Shown here piece after piece: positions 26,502 to 35,309 of a stretch of 64,000 bases of DNA. Positions within the stretch are counted from its first letter, which is position 1. Each line of letters opens with the position of its first letter. A model generated the notes under the pieces. That model searched no databases, was not told where the DNA came from, and saw only the letters and a list, made by a program, of their open reading frames with translations. The DNA comes from Pseudomonas sp. PB101 (GTDB taxonomy: Bacteria > Pseudomonadota > Gammaproteobacteria > Pseudomonadales > Pseudomonadaceae): contig NZ_RWIR01000065.1 of the NCBI RefSeq assembly GCF_009764265.1, forward strand, positions 1 through 64,000, in the 5' to 3' direction. Made by a program: the position numbers and the translations under genes.

Positions 26502-26540
26502 AAAAAGCCCCGCCATTCACATGGCGGGGCTTTGGTTTTT
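26502..26540. terminator. Bidirectional rho-independent terminator (pyk side)
   Basis: A 12-bp perfect stem AAAGCCCCGCCA / TGGCGGGGCTTT with a 6-nt loop has an A-run on the left and a T-rich tract on the right. It can therefore end transcription of pyruvate kinase and also stop + strand read-through. Confidence 0.92.
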
Positions 26541-26554
26541 CAGCAAGCGGTCTC

Positions 26555-28006
26555 TCAGACCATCGCATCGCCAACGTGCAGGATCTTCATGCCGTTGGTG
26601 CCGCCGGTGGTGTGGTAGCTGTCGCCCTTGGTCAGGATGACCCAGTCGCCTTTCTCAACGACGCCGCGCTTGACCAGCTCGTCGATCGCCTTCTGGCTGA
26701 CTTCGTTCGGTGCCAGCGAAGCCGGGTCGAACGGGATGGTGTACACGCCACGGAACATTGCCGCGCGAGCCTGGGCTTCGCGGTGTGGGGTGAATGCGTA
26801 GATCGGCACCGAGGAACGGATGCGCGACATGATCAGCGGGGTGTAGCCGCTTTCGGTCAACGCGATGATCGCCTTCACGCCCGGGAAGTGGTTGGCGGTG
26901 TACATGGTCGCCAGCGCGATGCTCTCGTCGCAGCGCTCGAACTCTTTGCCGATGCGGTGGCTGGAGGTCTTGCTGGTCGGGTGCTTTTCGGCGCCGACGC
27001 AGATACGCGCCATGGCCTGAACGGCTTCCAGCGGGTACAAACCAGCAGCACTTTCGGCCGAGAGCATCACGGCGTCGGTGTAGTCGAGCACGGCGTTGGC
27101 TACGTCGGACACTTCGGCGCGGGTCGGCATCGGGTTCTGGATCATCGACTCCATCATCTGGGTCGCGACGATCACGGCCTTGTTGTGGCGGCGTGCGTGC
27201 AGAATGATTTTCTTCTGGATGCCCACCAGCTCGGCGTCGCCGATTTCCACACCGAGGTCACCACGGGCAACCATCACCGCGTCGGAGGCCTTGATCAGGC
27301 CGTCGAGGGTTTCGTCGTCGGCCACGGCTTCGGCGCGTTCGATCTTCGCCACCAGCCAGGCGGTGCCGCCGGCTTCGTCGCGCAGTTGACGGGCGTATTC
27401 CATGTCGGCGGCGTCACGCGGGAAGGACACCGCGAGGTAGTCGACTTCCATTTCCGCAGCGAGCTTGATGTCGGCCTTGTCTTTTTCAGTCAGGGCCGGA
27501 GCGGTCAGGCCGCCACCGCGACGGTTGATGCCTTTGTGGTCCGACAGCGGACCGCCGATGGTCACGGTGCAGTGCAGTTCGGTGGCCGTGGCGGTATCGA
27601 CGCGCATCACCACGCGACCGTCGTCGAGCAGCAGTTCGTCGCCCACGCCGCAGTCCTTGACCAGGTCCGGGTAGTCGATGCCGACCACTTGCTGGTTGCC
27701 TTCGGTCAGAGGATGGCTGGTGGAGAAGGTGAATTGATCACCGATCTTCAGCTCGATCTTCTTGTTGGCGAATTTGGCGATACGGATTTTCGGGCCTTGC
27801 AGGTCACCCAGCAGGGCGACGAAGCGACCGTGCTTGGCAGCCAGGTCACGCACCAGCTTCGCGCGAGCCTTGTGCTCGTCGGGGGTGCCGTGGGAGAAGT
27901 TCAGGCGGGCGACGTCAAGGCCAGCCAGGATCAGCTGTTCGAGAACTTCCGGCGAGTTACTGGCCGGGCCAAGGGTGGCGACGATTTTGGTACGACGGAC
28001 GGACAT
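26555..28006 (-). CDS. pyk: Pyruvate kinase
   Basis: A 483-aa glycolytic enzyme that converts phosphoenolpyruvate and ADP to pyruvate and ATP. N-terminal RRTKIVATLGPAS and LNFSHG, the metal-site KIERAEAV region and MVARGDLGVEIG are all present, and the length fits. From gene order it corresponds to PykA of P. aeruginosa rather than PykF, but the sequence alone does not settle this. A strong terminator lies 15 bp after the stop. Confidence 0.96.
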   Translation of the reverse strand: MSVRRTKIVATLGPASNSPEVLEQLILAGLDVARLNFSHGTPDEHKARAKLVRDLAAKHGRFVALLGDLQGPKIRIAKFANKKIELKIGDQFTFSTSHPLTEGNQQVVGIDYPDLVKDCGVGDELLLDDGRVVMRVDTATATELHCTVTIGGPLSDHKGINRRGGGLTAPALTEKDKADIKLAAEMEVDYLAVSFPRDAADMEYARQLRDEAGGTAWLVAKIERAEAVADDETLDGLIKASDAVMVARGDLGVEIGDAELVGIQKKIILHARRHNKAVIVATQMMESMIQNPMPTRAEVSDVANAVLDYTDAVMLSAESAAGLYPLEAVQAMARICVGAEKHPTSKTSSHRIGKEFERCDESIALATMYTANHFPGVKAIIALTESGYTPLIMSRIRSSVPIYAFTPHREAQARAAMFRGVYTIPFDPASLAPNEVSQKAIDELVKRGVVEKGDWVILTKGDSYHTTGGTNGMKILHVGDAMV

Positions 28007-28179
28007 GCAAAGACTCCTGAGTTCAAGCGCTGAGTGAGGCTACTATGCTCCGATGTTGTAGTCATTGTTCGTTTGCACTACTTATTTCTTTCTTTATTGA
28101 ACCCTGCAACTTTGCGTCCCGGCAGCCTGAAGATTTCCGACCGTGGGTCGATACAGCGTTCAAGACAGGAGATTTTCCC

Positions 28180-28563
28180 ATGCGTTTCGTTCTCATTGCC
28201 GCCCTTGCCATCAGCGCCCTCAGCGTCACCGGTTGTACCCGTTGGGCGATGAACCACCATTTGAATAACGCCTACAGCGCCTATGACCGGGGCAATTGCG
28301 AGCAGGTGATGCTCGAATTGTCCAAGGTCGAACGCGACAGCCGCGCGCGGCCATACGTGTGGCCGGAAGTGTCGATGATGCGCGGCCAGTGCCTGGAGCG
28401 GCAGAAGATGTTCATTGACGCGGCCCAGACCTATCAGTTCATCATCGCCGCGTATCCGCAAAGCGAATACGCCTATCGCGCCCGTGCCCGCCTGGAAACC
28501 TTGCAGAGCCTGGGCCACTACCCGTTGCGCAGCGCGGCAGCGGTAAAACCGACGCAGTTCTGA
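28180..28563 (+). CDS. TPR-like outer-membrane lipoprotein
   Basis: A 127-aa lipoprotein. The signal peptide ends in the lipobox LSVTGC, so the mature protein is lipid-anchored, probably in the outer membrane. The remainder is helical with tetratricopeptide-like units (NNAYSAYDRGNCEQVMLEL and DAAQTYQFIIAAYPQSEYA), suggesting protein-protein contacts. The ribosome-binding site ACAGGAG supports the start. It is divergent from pyruvate kinase; function unknown. Confidence 0.82.
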   Translation: MRFVLIAALAISALSVTGCTRWAMNHHLNNAYSAYDRGNCEQVMLELSKVERDSRARPYVWPEVSMMRGQCLERQKMFIDAAQTYQFIIAAYPQSEYAYRARARLETLQSLGHYPLRSAAAVKPTQF

Positions 28564-28794
28564 TGACGGTTGGCATGCGGTCGCTGGCCCACCGGCGGTG
28601 CTGAGCTATAGTTGAAGAACCCGGTTTTAGAGCCTCGCCTCTATCGGGGCAACACCTGTGACCGGCACAAGCAAGATCATGCGCTGCTAACGTTGGCGCA
28701 CCGGGACCGGGGAGAGCGGGCCACGTCTCAATGCGCACCCGTTCCGAAGCAGTAGTGCGGCTCTGCTTAAGAGCCTGGCATAGCGAAAACGCAC

Positions 28795-29154
28795 ATGTTC
28801 ACCGACCGCCGAATCGAGCGGCATCAGCTGCCGTACTTCCTGAAAGTGTTCAACGGCATCACCGGCAAACCCATCGGCTACCTGGGCAATGTCTCTGAAG
28901 ACGGGCTGATGCTGATCAGCCAGCTGCCGATGTTGATCGGCGCCGAATTCGACCTGCGCCTGAAAATTCCCGCGACCGAAGGCGGCCAGCGGATCATCGA
29001 TCTGCAGGCCTGTTGCCTGTGGTGCCACGAAGACGCGACTCCCCACCATTACGACGCCGGTTTCAGCCTGCAACGGGCACCGCCGGAGTATGGGCAATTG
29101 GTGAGGGCGTTGAAGCAGTACTTCAGTTTTCAGTCGTTGCCGGCTTCGGCGTGA
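28795..29154 (+). CDS. PilZ-domain protein (cyclic di-GMP receptor)
   Basis: A 119-aa single PilZ domain. It has an N-terminal arginine motif (RRIERHQLPY) and the second-half motif NVSEDG, matching (D/N)xSxxG, both needed for cyclic di-GMP binding. A SadC-like cyclase gene lies 4 kb upstream, so both belong to c-di-GMP signalling, though a direct pair is not shown. The 231-bp gap before it holds nothing I can name. The toxin segment begins just downstream. Confidence 0.88.
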   Translation: MFTDRRIERHQLPYFLKVFNGITGKPIGYLGNVSEDGLMLISQLPMLIGAEFDLRLKIPATEGGQRIIDLQACCLWCHEDATPHHYDAGFSLQRAPPEYGQLVRALKQYFSFQSLPASA

Positions 29155-29235
29155 ATAAATGCTCTCTAAGATTCGTGAGCAATCCGCAGCCGCAAATAGA
29201 CGAATGGCACCCTGAATCTGGCCGTGTTACGTGCT

Positions 29236-29255
29236 ACCTGTAATTTCTGACAGTA
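29236..29255. promoter_or_regulatory. Lux-box-like dyad upstream of the 118-aa toxin-cluster gene
   Basis: ACCTGTAATTTCTGACAGTA keeps the CTG-N10-CAG core and matches the perfect palindrome upstream of tcB at 15 of 20 positions. A -10-like TAAATA begins 22 nt downstream (29278-29283). The gene starts 79 nt after the box. Confidence 0.6.
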
Positions 29256-29334
29256 GCCAGGTTTTGCTTTCGAACGCTAAATAGGATTCACAGCCGCCCA
29301 GTCCCGGACGCTGTAGCCGAATAGGAGCGTTTTA

Positions 29335-29691
29335 ATGGCAACTACTGCCGAGTCAAATGTAACTACAAACCATTCGAGCGATCCGGTTACTCCGCAGGCG
29401 GAATGGCTACCGGATTCGCCCAGGCAGGGTGGAAGCTATTCATCGCCCGTTCCGGTCAACGGACATGGTGCCTTTGACGGCAAAGCTTATGTACAGCTTC
29501 ATTTCAAGCCCCATGGGCCAGAAACTCTACAACCGACGCCCAATTACAGATATTCGACTTCGCAGGTTTTACCTACAGGTCCGAATGCCTTGCATTATCG
29601 ATTTTATTGGGTCTTGGAGGATGCATCAGACGGAGATTCTACGCCCTGGTTCGACACCGCCTGGTTCTATGTGAGAACCCCGCCCGAGTAG
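29335..29691 (+). CDS. Small protein of the Tc toxin cluster, unknown function
   Basis: A 118-aa protein without a signal peptide. Residues 1-45 are polar and probably disordered (TTAESNVTTNHSSDPVTP). The rest is rich in aromatic residues and probable beta strands (KAYVQLHFKPHG, NALHYRFYWVLEDA, TPWFDTAWFYVRTP). The ribosome-binding site AGGAG is well placed. It lies 309 bp before the TcA-type gene on the same strand and has its own lux-box-like site, so it probably belongs to the toxin system. Possible roles are chaperone, release factor or sugar-binding partner; none is shown by the sequence. Confidence 0.72.
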   Translation: MATTAESNVTTNHSSDPVTPQAEWLPDSPRQGGSYSSPVPVNGHGAFDGKAYVQLHFKPHGPETLQPTPNYRYSTSQVLPTGPNALHYRFYWVLEDASDGDSTPWFDTAWFYVRTPPE

Positions 29692-30000
29692 GCTAGCAAT
29701 ATCGAACAAAAATCGAAGCAATGAGGTCCGGCCTGTGAATTCTCATGGGTGAGAGCCTGATATCAAGCCCTGTCTCCCGCAACCCGGCAACCCGCCGGTC
29801 GGCACCCGGTTCTTCGATAAAACCACTCTATTCAAATCCGAGCTGATCGACCAGATTTACCGTTCGTCTGGACTGTCAATACTGACAGGTGTCGGCGAGG
29901 TCGTGGTCAGCGTACAAAATCACCAAAGGGCAATCGCCAATCACTTACTGCCTTTCGTGCCGCAGCTGGCGCCACTCTTTTGTTTTGCAGGAGATCCACG
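29692..30000. other. Leader region of the TcA-type gene
   Basis: A 309-bp gap with a lux-box-like dyad (29871-29890), a possible -10 (TACAAA, 29913-29918) and the ribosome-binding site CAGGAG before the ATG at 30001. A frame open from about 29753 to the TGA at 30002 has no usable start codon and is not called as a gene. Confidence 0.5.
29871..29890. promoter_or_regulatory. Lux-box-like dyad upstream of the TcA-type gene
   Basis: GACTGTCAATACTGACAGGT has perfect 6-bp arms, CTGTCA and TGACAG, around ATAC. It matches the tcB palindrome at 15 of 20 positions. A -10-like TACAAA begins 22 nt downstream, the same spacing as at the 118-aa gene. Confidence 0.65.
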
Positions 30001-33000
30001 ATGAGCAATGACTCGACCACGCCTCTAAAGCAGCTTCTGGAGCTGACGCCCGGCGCATATGAGCCTACCGTTCAAAGCAATTTCGAGCATTTTGTCGCCA
30101 AGGGAGGCTCCGTTTTCGACCTGCTGAAACTGGGGCGTCAACAAGTGGTCGAGACTTTCGGGCTGCATAGTCGCACTGCGCAATTGTTGATGGACAGGGC
30201 TCAGAGCCTTGCGGTGTATACCGCTCGAGAGTTTCGTGAACAGCGTCTGGTGACACAGGCACCGCCCAACCCCCTGCATCGCACCGGCGTGCAGGCGCTA
30301 GTGGCGGATGCGCCTACGTTTGACGATTTGTTCGACCCTGACTGGGAGGGAGCCAGTCCCTCTCAAAGCCCGGACTCAAGCATCTCGCCAGCGGCTTATT
30401 TTGTGAGGCTGATCATCATGGCCCGGGACCTGGAGAATCGCGCGGGGAGCAAAAACGATCTCATCACGCTGAACACGCGGCGGCCGGACCTTGACGATCT
30501 TCTTATCGATTCTGTGAGCATGTTCCAGATCAAGCCAACGGTGACCCTGGTCAACGAGGTGCTGGAAAGCATCATCAAAGATTTCATAAAGAAGAACCCT
30601 GCCCCTGCAAATACGGACGACAAAGTGGTCGATGACCGTTTGCTGGAAACACGCTTTCCACTGCGCAGCATGCCGTTCGAGTGGTACGCCGAGCAATGGA
30701 AGCAGGTACTGGAGGAAAACAAGCTGTCGCTGGGTGAAGTCGTGCGGGCCATTGACCTGACGGCGCCTTATTTCAAGCAGACAGGCGTTCACGGAAACCT
30801 GTCGGACATTGCGCTTCGCCAATCCTGCAACATCGGGCCGCAGGGGCAGCGGATTTTACTCGAAAACTTTTTGTTTACCAAAATCGAACCCGCCCCAGAC
30901 CCCAACGATCTCACGGCTTTTTATAAAAGAGATTTTGGCTCAACCGGCGATGCATTGAAGGATTCGGTGCACTTCTGTGCCCAGACCTCCATCGACGCAC
31001 AAACGCTCACCTCCTTTTTGTCGATCGAAGATTGTTTGCCCAGTCTTACGGACAACATTGCGCCGGACTCAATGCCAGCAGCGTCCCCCAAAGTATTTGG
31101 CTCGGTGTTCATCAACGATGGAACTGACGAAGCGATGGACCTGACACCGCCGGCCAGTGGTACGCGAGAATTTGAGAACAGTACCAATAACCGTTTTGAG
31201 CGCATGAGCCGGATGTTGCGGCTCAACCGCTGGTTGAAATTGCCCCCCGATCAATGCGATCGCCTGGTGATCGCCGCGATCCGGGCAGAGCAAAGGTCTG
31301 ACCTCATTGACTCGAAAGTGTCGGGGCAGCCTTTTGCGGAAAAACCCTTGAGGATCACCAACAACACCTTGCGTGTCATCGGCCTGTTCCAGGAGTTTCG
31401 CCTGCGGTTCAAGTGCTCTGCCGAGCAATTTGCGGCGTTGATTGACGAGATCTCGCCGTACGGGCGAGGAGAAGAGGCTTCGCAGTTCGACCGGATCTTC
31501 AATGCCCAGGCATTGTTCGACACGCCTTTGCAGGTGGATAACGCCCCCTTTTCCATCGACCCGCAGACCCGTGCCGACAAGCGCACGATCGACCATATCT
31601 GCAGCAGCCTGGGCCTCAACCAGGAAGCCTGGCGGTACCTGGCGCGGTTTGTGGCCAAGAGTCACAACCTGACAGAGGAGCTGACGTGCAGCTTGCCTGT
31701 GCTTTCCTCCTTGTATCGGCACGTATTGCTGGCTTCTTTTCTGCGTATCAGCCCTATTGAATTGGCCGCTTTGCTCGAGGCCTTGAGTGACAAGGGCGGC
31801 AGTGAACTGCTGCAACGGGTGCTGGGCGAGTCGCGCGTGCGGGTCAGCGGTGCCGCCAGCAGCGGCGATCTGTTGAGTGTGATGCATGCCGTGCAAGCCT
31901 GTGTTCAATGGTGTCAGGAAAATGAATTGAGCGTGTCCTGGTTGGTACAACACGTAGCGCCCGTGATTGCGCCACCCTTGGCCACCGAAGCGGACACAAC
32001 CTTGTTACAGGAATTGCACAAGCGCCTGCAGCCGGTACGGCTCTCTGAAGAGGCGCTACGGGCAGCGGGTGTGCCGGCCAACAACAATCAGAATTTTTCG
32101 GGATGGCTGGAACTGCTCGAAGAGGTCGTTGATGCGGATGGTCTGGTGTTGAGCCTCACCGACGATACGCAAGAATACGAGCGCCTGGCGCGTGCGGAAA
32201 TCGAAGCCGCGGTGACTTTGGCAGAGGTGCCGCAAGCGGATGCCGCACGCGCAAGTGAGGTGATTCTGGCGCTGCTGCTACAGGCCAGGGACGCCCAGAA
32301 TGCGGTGGTACAGGAAAGCTTGTCGGTGTACCTGAGCCTTGCCCAGGACCTGGTGCTGCCATTGTTGAAATGGGTCAACAGCGGCGGTGTTTATCTATTG
32401 CTGCTTGAGACCACGCGAGCGCTGGAGGCGGTGACCTCAGGGGCAGACAAGGTCAATGTCGGTGATGAGGTGTTGAGCCTGTTGGCGCATCTGGTGCGAC
32501 GTGCGGACGTCGTGCAAACACTGGGACTCAGCTCGGCGATGCTGGTCGCCCTGACCACCCGACAGAACTGGCGGTGGCTGGGCTTCAAGCACCCGCAAGA
32601 ACTTTCCCTGACGTCCTTGTATTACCTGACCTTGTTCCAGCGAGTGGTGACCTACACCGGCCAGCCTGCTGAAAAGCTGCTGCATTACCTCGAGCTGGTG
32701 AATGCGTTACCCACCTATCTGACCCCGGAAGATCTGCGCCTGATTCGTGATTCGGCTGCAAGCAAATTGGCTGAAGTGGTGAAGTGGGGGGTACGGGAGG
32801 TGCTGGAGTGCATCCTTTATCTCAACCCATCGATGCCGGTGGTGCGGGATCTGGTCACGCTGGACACGGTGATCCGCATCCGCGGGCTGGCCGCCAGCAG
32901 CGGGCTGGATGCCAAGGCCATTATCGGCTTGGGCGCGTTGACCCCGGACAGTGACAAGTCGGCCTGCCGCAGTGCGGCCGAGCATGTCGTGGAGTGCCTG

Positions 33001-35160
33001 TCCGAATCGGCGGTACAGGGTGAGTCGCAGGTGGTCGGTGAAATCGGCCAGAGTGCGACCCACGACATCCGGTGCATCAACGATACCTTGATTGCCAACG
33101 CGCCGAATCAGGTCGCACTGATTGAGCTGACGTTGCGCGACCTGACCAACAAAGTCCTGCCGAACATCACCGTGACCTGGCGCAGTGATCGCCCGGGCCT
33201 GATGGATTCGGTGTCCGTCACCGATCATGAGGGCCGCGCGGTGATCCGTTTCAAACCGGAGAAAGGGCCATGGATGGGTGCCGTGCAGGTAACGGGTACC
33301 TATGGTCTGGCGCAAACGGTGTATGCACCGAAGATCCTGATCGATTGCGAAGAGTTCACTTTGGGCTTCGGCCTTGACGCCACTGAAGATCCTGCAGACG
33401 GGGATGAGTTCCTGGCCGGCGGACAAGCGTTTTTTCCTGTGTATGTACAGCTTGTCGATTCGCGGAACAACCCAGGGCGTGACCGTGCCGTGACCTTCGC
33501 CGGCAAAGGTGTGGTTGCTGATCCGCTGGTGGTGATGACCGATGAACAGGGCTTTGCCCGCACCAGGGTCAGAAGCATGGAGCCCGTGGAGAAAGCGAGT
33601 CTGGTGGCGAGTTACAGCACCAAGGATTCACTGGTCATCAACAACATCACGTTTGTCGACAAGCCCTCCATCAAGCACCTGGAGGCAGCCTCGATGGCTG
33701 TTGTCGGGCGACCATTGGTCCTCAATTGTCTTGTTGTAGGGCTGGATAAAAAGCCTTTCCCGAACGTGAAAGTCGAATTCTTCCAAGGGGAAACAAGCCT
33801 CGGGGAGCGTACGACTTCGGTCGAGGGTATTGCACAGGTCACTGTCGACGCACCAGCAGCCGGAGACCAGAAGTTCAGGGCGAAGGTCGAGATGGGCGAG
33901 CAACGGCTGGACCTGTACGTGGCGCAAGACGCAGTGATTCACGGCGAGTCCACCGACTACCTGTACCCCGTGGCCGACTCTGGTACGCCGACCTTGTTGT
34001 GGGTCACCGTGCGGGAGGAGGCAAACAACCAGTCGCGGCTGATTGCCAATTGCCCGATTGAGTGGACAGTGCAAAAAATCGAGGGTAGCTCGATGGCGAC
34101 TGTCGAAATTTCCAGCGATGCACTGGGGCGTTCGACCTTTCCTTTCGAAGCGGATGAGGCGGGCGATTATGAGGTGACCGCCGTGCTCAAGGGCACCCCG
34201 ACCTACACACGGAAATTCGATCTCAAAGTCGTGCCGGCCATCGAGTGGGCTTACAAGTTGACCGATACCACCGCCAACAAGGTTTTCACTCAGGCGCCTT
34301 TGGCCTTCATCCGCGGGCATGCCTACACGTTTGAGATTGACCTGCCCGCATCGGTGGACCTCACGGATGCCCGGGCGATGCTGGCCTGGAGCGGCGAGTT
34401 CTCGGCCAAAGGCCTGGGGATGCTCTTCAGCCCGCCTACCGGGGCATACGTCAGCATTGGCGAGAATAAAACACTCAGCTGGGACATCGATTGCAAGGAC
34501 CTGCGCAACGGTGCTTTCGACCTGACCTTCTATTGCAATCGACTGGATCAGCGGCTGGTGTTGCCGGGGCGGCTGGATGCACCGCCGCCGGTGTTGTCGT
34601 ACCCCGTTGCTGGCAATAGCGTAGAAGTACAGCCTTTACTCACCGGAACCGGCAGCCCGTCAGCACAGATCTATGTATTCGAAGGCCGAGATGGTGCGCT
34701 ACTGGCGCGTACCAGTATCAGTGATGACGGTAAGTGGTCGGTACGAATTCCCGAACCGCTGTCGATGGGGCCGCATGTGTTTTCGGTCAAGCAACGGCAT
34801 ATCGATACGACCGAGGCGTGGGCAGAGGAAGTGCGGGTAACGGTGACGGACTTTGTTGCCAAGGTGCAGATTACGAACCCCGCTCCTGACCCGTTTGGAT
34901 TTGTCAAAATCAGAAGTGAGTCCTGGGTTGAAGGGCTTGGACTGCCTGGTGTCGAGATCCGAATCGTAGTGGAACCTGGGGGCACTGTGACTTGCGCGCA
35001 AGGAATAGTGGGTAAGGACGGTCGCTGGCGTGTTCAATTCAAGCCAAATCTTACAGTAGGCAAGCACACGTTGGATGCTGCGTTTTTCGTGGACGGTGTA
35101 GAAAAATCAGACTGGCTGGCTGCGCCTTACTATCGCGTGGAAGTCGTCAGTAGAAGTTAG
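30001..35160 (+). CDS. Tc toxin subunit A, N-terminal half (VRP1/TcaA-like) with Ig-like C-terminal domains
   Basis: A 1719-aa protein. Residues 1-1040 are mainly helical and contain the VRP1 (Salmonella virulence plasmid 28-kDa) type region, with SPAAYFVRLI near residue 130. This corresponds to the outer shell of TcA. Residues 1040-1719 switch to beta-rich repeats of the bacterial Ig/invasin type (for example the unit around VDSRNNPGRDRAVTF near 1160, and a late repeat with VTITNPAPDP-like strands). There is no signal peptide, as usual for Tc toxins. The ribosome-binding site CAGGAG supports ATG 30001. The channel half is the next gene, so the TcA function is split over two chains as in TcaA/TcaB. 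Confidence 0.88.
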   Translation: MSNDSTTPLKQLLELTPGAYEPTVQSNFEHFVAKGGSVFDLLKLGRQQVVETFGLHSRTAQLLMDRAQSLAVYTAREFREQRLVTQAPPNPLHRTGVQALVADAPTFDDLFDPDWEGASPSQSPDSSISPAAYFVRLIIMARDLENRAGSKNDLITLNTRRPDLDDLLIDSVSMFQIKPTVTLVNEVLESIIKDFIKKNPAPANTDDKVVDDRLLETRFPLRSMPFEWYAEQWKQVLEENKLSLGEVVRAIDLTAPYFKQTGVHGNLSDIALRQSCNIGPQGQRILLENFLFTKIEPAPDPNDLTAFYKRDFGSTGDALKDSVHFCAQTSIDAQTLTSFLSIEDCLPSLTDNIAPDSMPAASPKVFGSVFINDGTDEAMDLTPPASGTREFENSTNNRFERMSRMLRLNRWLKLPPDQCDRLVIAAIRAEQRSDLIDSKVSGQPFAEKPLRITNNTLRVIGLFQEFRLRFKCSAEQFAALIDEISPYGRGEEASQFDRIFNAQALFDTPLQVDNAPFSIDPQTRADKRTIDHICSSLGLNQEAWRYLARFVAKSHNLTEELTCSLPVLSSLYRHVLLASFLRISPIELAALLEALSDKGGSELLQRVLGESRVRVSGAASSGDLLSVMHAVQACVQWCQENELSVSWLVQHVAPVIAPPLATEADTTLLQELHKRLQPVRLSEEALRAAGVPANNNQNFSGWLELLEEVVDADGLVLSLTDDTQEYERLARAEIEAAVTLAEVPQADAARASEVILALLLQARDAQNAVVQESLSVYLSLAQDLVLPLLKWVNSGGVYLLLLETTRALEAVTSGADKVNVGDEVLSLLAHLVRRADVVQTLGLSSAMLVALTTRQNWRWLGFKHPQELSLTSLYYLTLFQRVVTYTGQPAEKLLHYLELVNALPTYLTPEDLRLIRDSAASKLAEVVKWGVREVLECILYLNPSMPVVRDLVTLDTVIRIRGLAASSGLDAKAIIGLGALTPDSDKSACRSAAEHVVECLSESAVQGESQVVGEIGQSATHDIRCINDTLIANAPNQVALIELTLRDLTNKVLPNITVTWRSDRPGLMDSVSVTDHEGRAVIRFKPEKGPWMGAVQVTGTYGLAQTVYAPKILIDCEEFTLGFGLDATEDPADGDEFLAGGQAFFPVYVQLVDSRNNPGRDRAVTFAGKGVVADPLVVMTDEQGFARTRVRSMEPVEKASLVASYSTKDSLVINNITFVDKPSIKHLEAASMAVVGRPLVLNCLVVGLDKKPFPNVKVEFFQGETSLGERTTSVEGIAQVTVDAPAAGDQKFRAKVEMGEQRLDLYVAQDAVIHGESTDYLYPVADSGTPTLLWVTVREEANNQSRLIANCPIEWTVQKIEGSSMATVEISSDALGRSTFPFEADEAGDYEVTAVLKGTPTYTRKFDLKVVPAIEWAYKLTDTTANKVFTQAPLAFIRGHAYTFEIDLPASVDLTDARAMLAWSGEFSAKGLGMLFSPPTGAYVSIGENKTLSWDIDCKDLRNGAFDLTFYCNRLDQRLVLPGRLDAPPPVLSYPVAGNSVEVQPLLTGTGSPSAQIYVFEGRDGALLARTSISDDGKWSVRIPEPLSMGPHVFSVKQRHIDTTEAWAEEVRVTVTDFVAKVQITNPAPDPFGFVKIRSESWVEGLGLPGVEIRIVVEPGGTVTCAQGIVGKDGRWRVQFKPNLTVGKHTLDAAFFVDGVEKSDWLAAPYYRVEVVSRS

Positions 35161-35309
35161 TCGATAGTTCAATGCATTTTATTGAAGCTTGATTTTTAAA
35201 GGTGGGTTATCACTCATGTCGAAGTGATGTGCCTGCTGATGTGTGTCTTACCTTTTTGGCGAATTTTATCCCCGAGATAGTTTCGTTCGGCCACGCAGTG
35301 GAGAAAATA

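Noticed and set aside
28564..28794. Possible small RNA before the PilZ gene
   Set aside because: A TATAGT (28607-28612) resembles a -10, but there is no good -35, no terminator hairpin with a T-run and no known RNA family that I recognise.
29753..30004. Open frame of about 83 codons ending in a TGA that overlaps the TcA-type start (ATGA)
   Set aside because: It has no ATG, and the only GTG lies near its end. It runs through the lux-box-like site and predicted promoter, and the product shows no family features. It is probably chance or a remnant.
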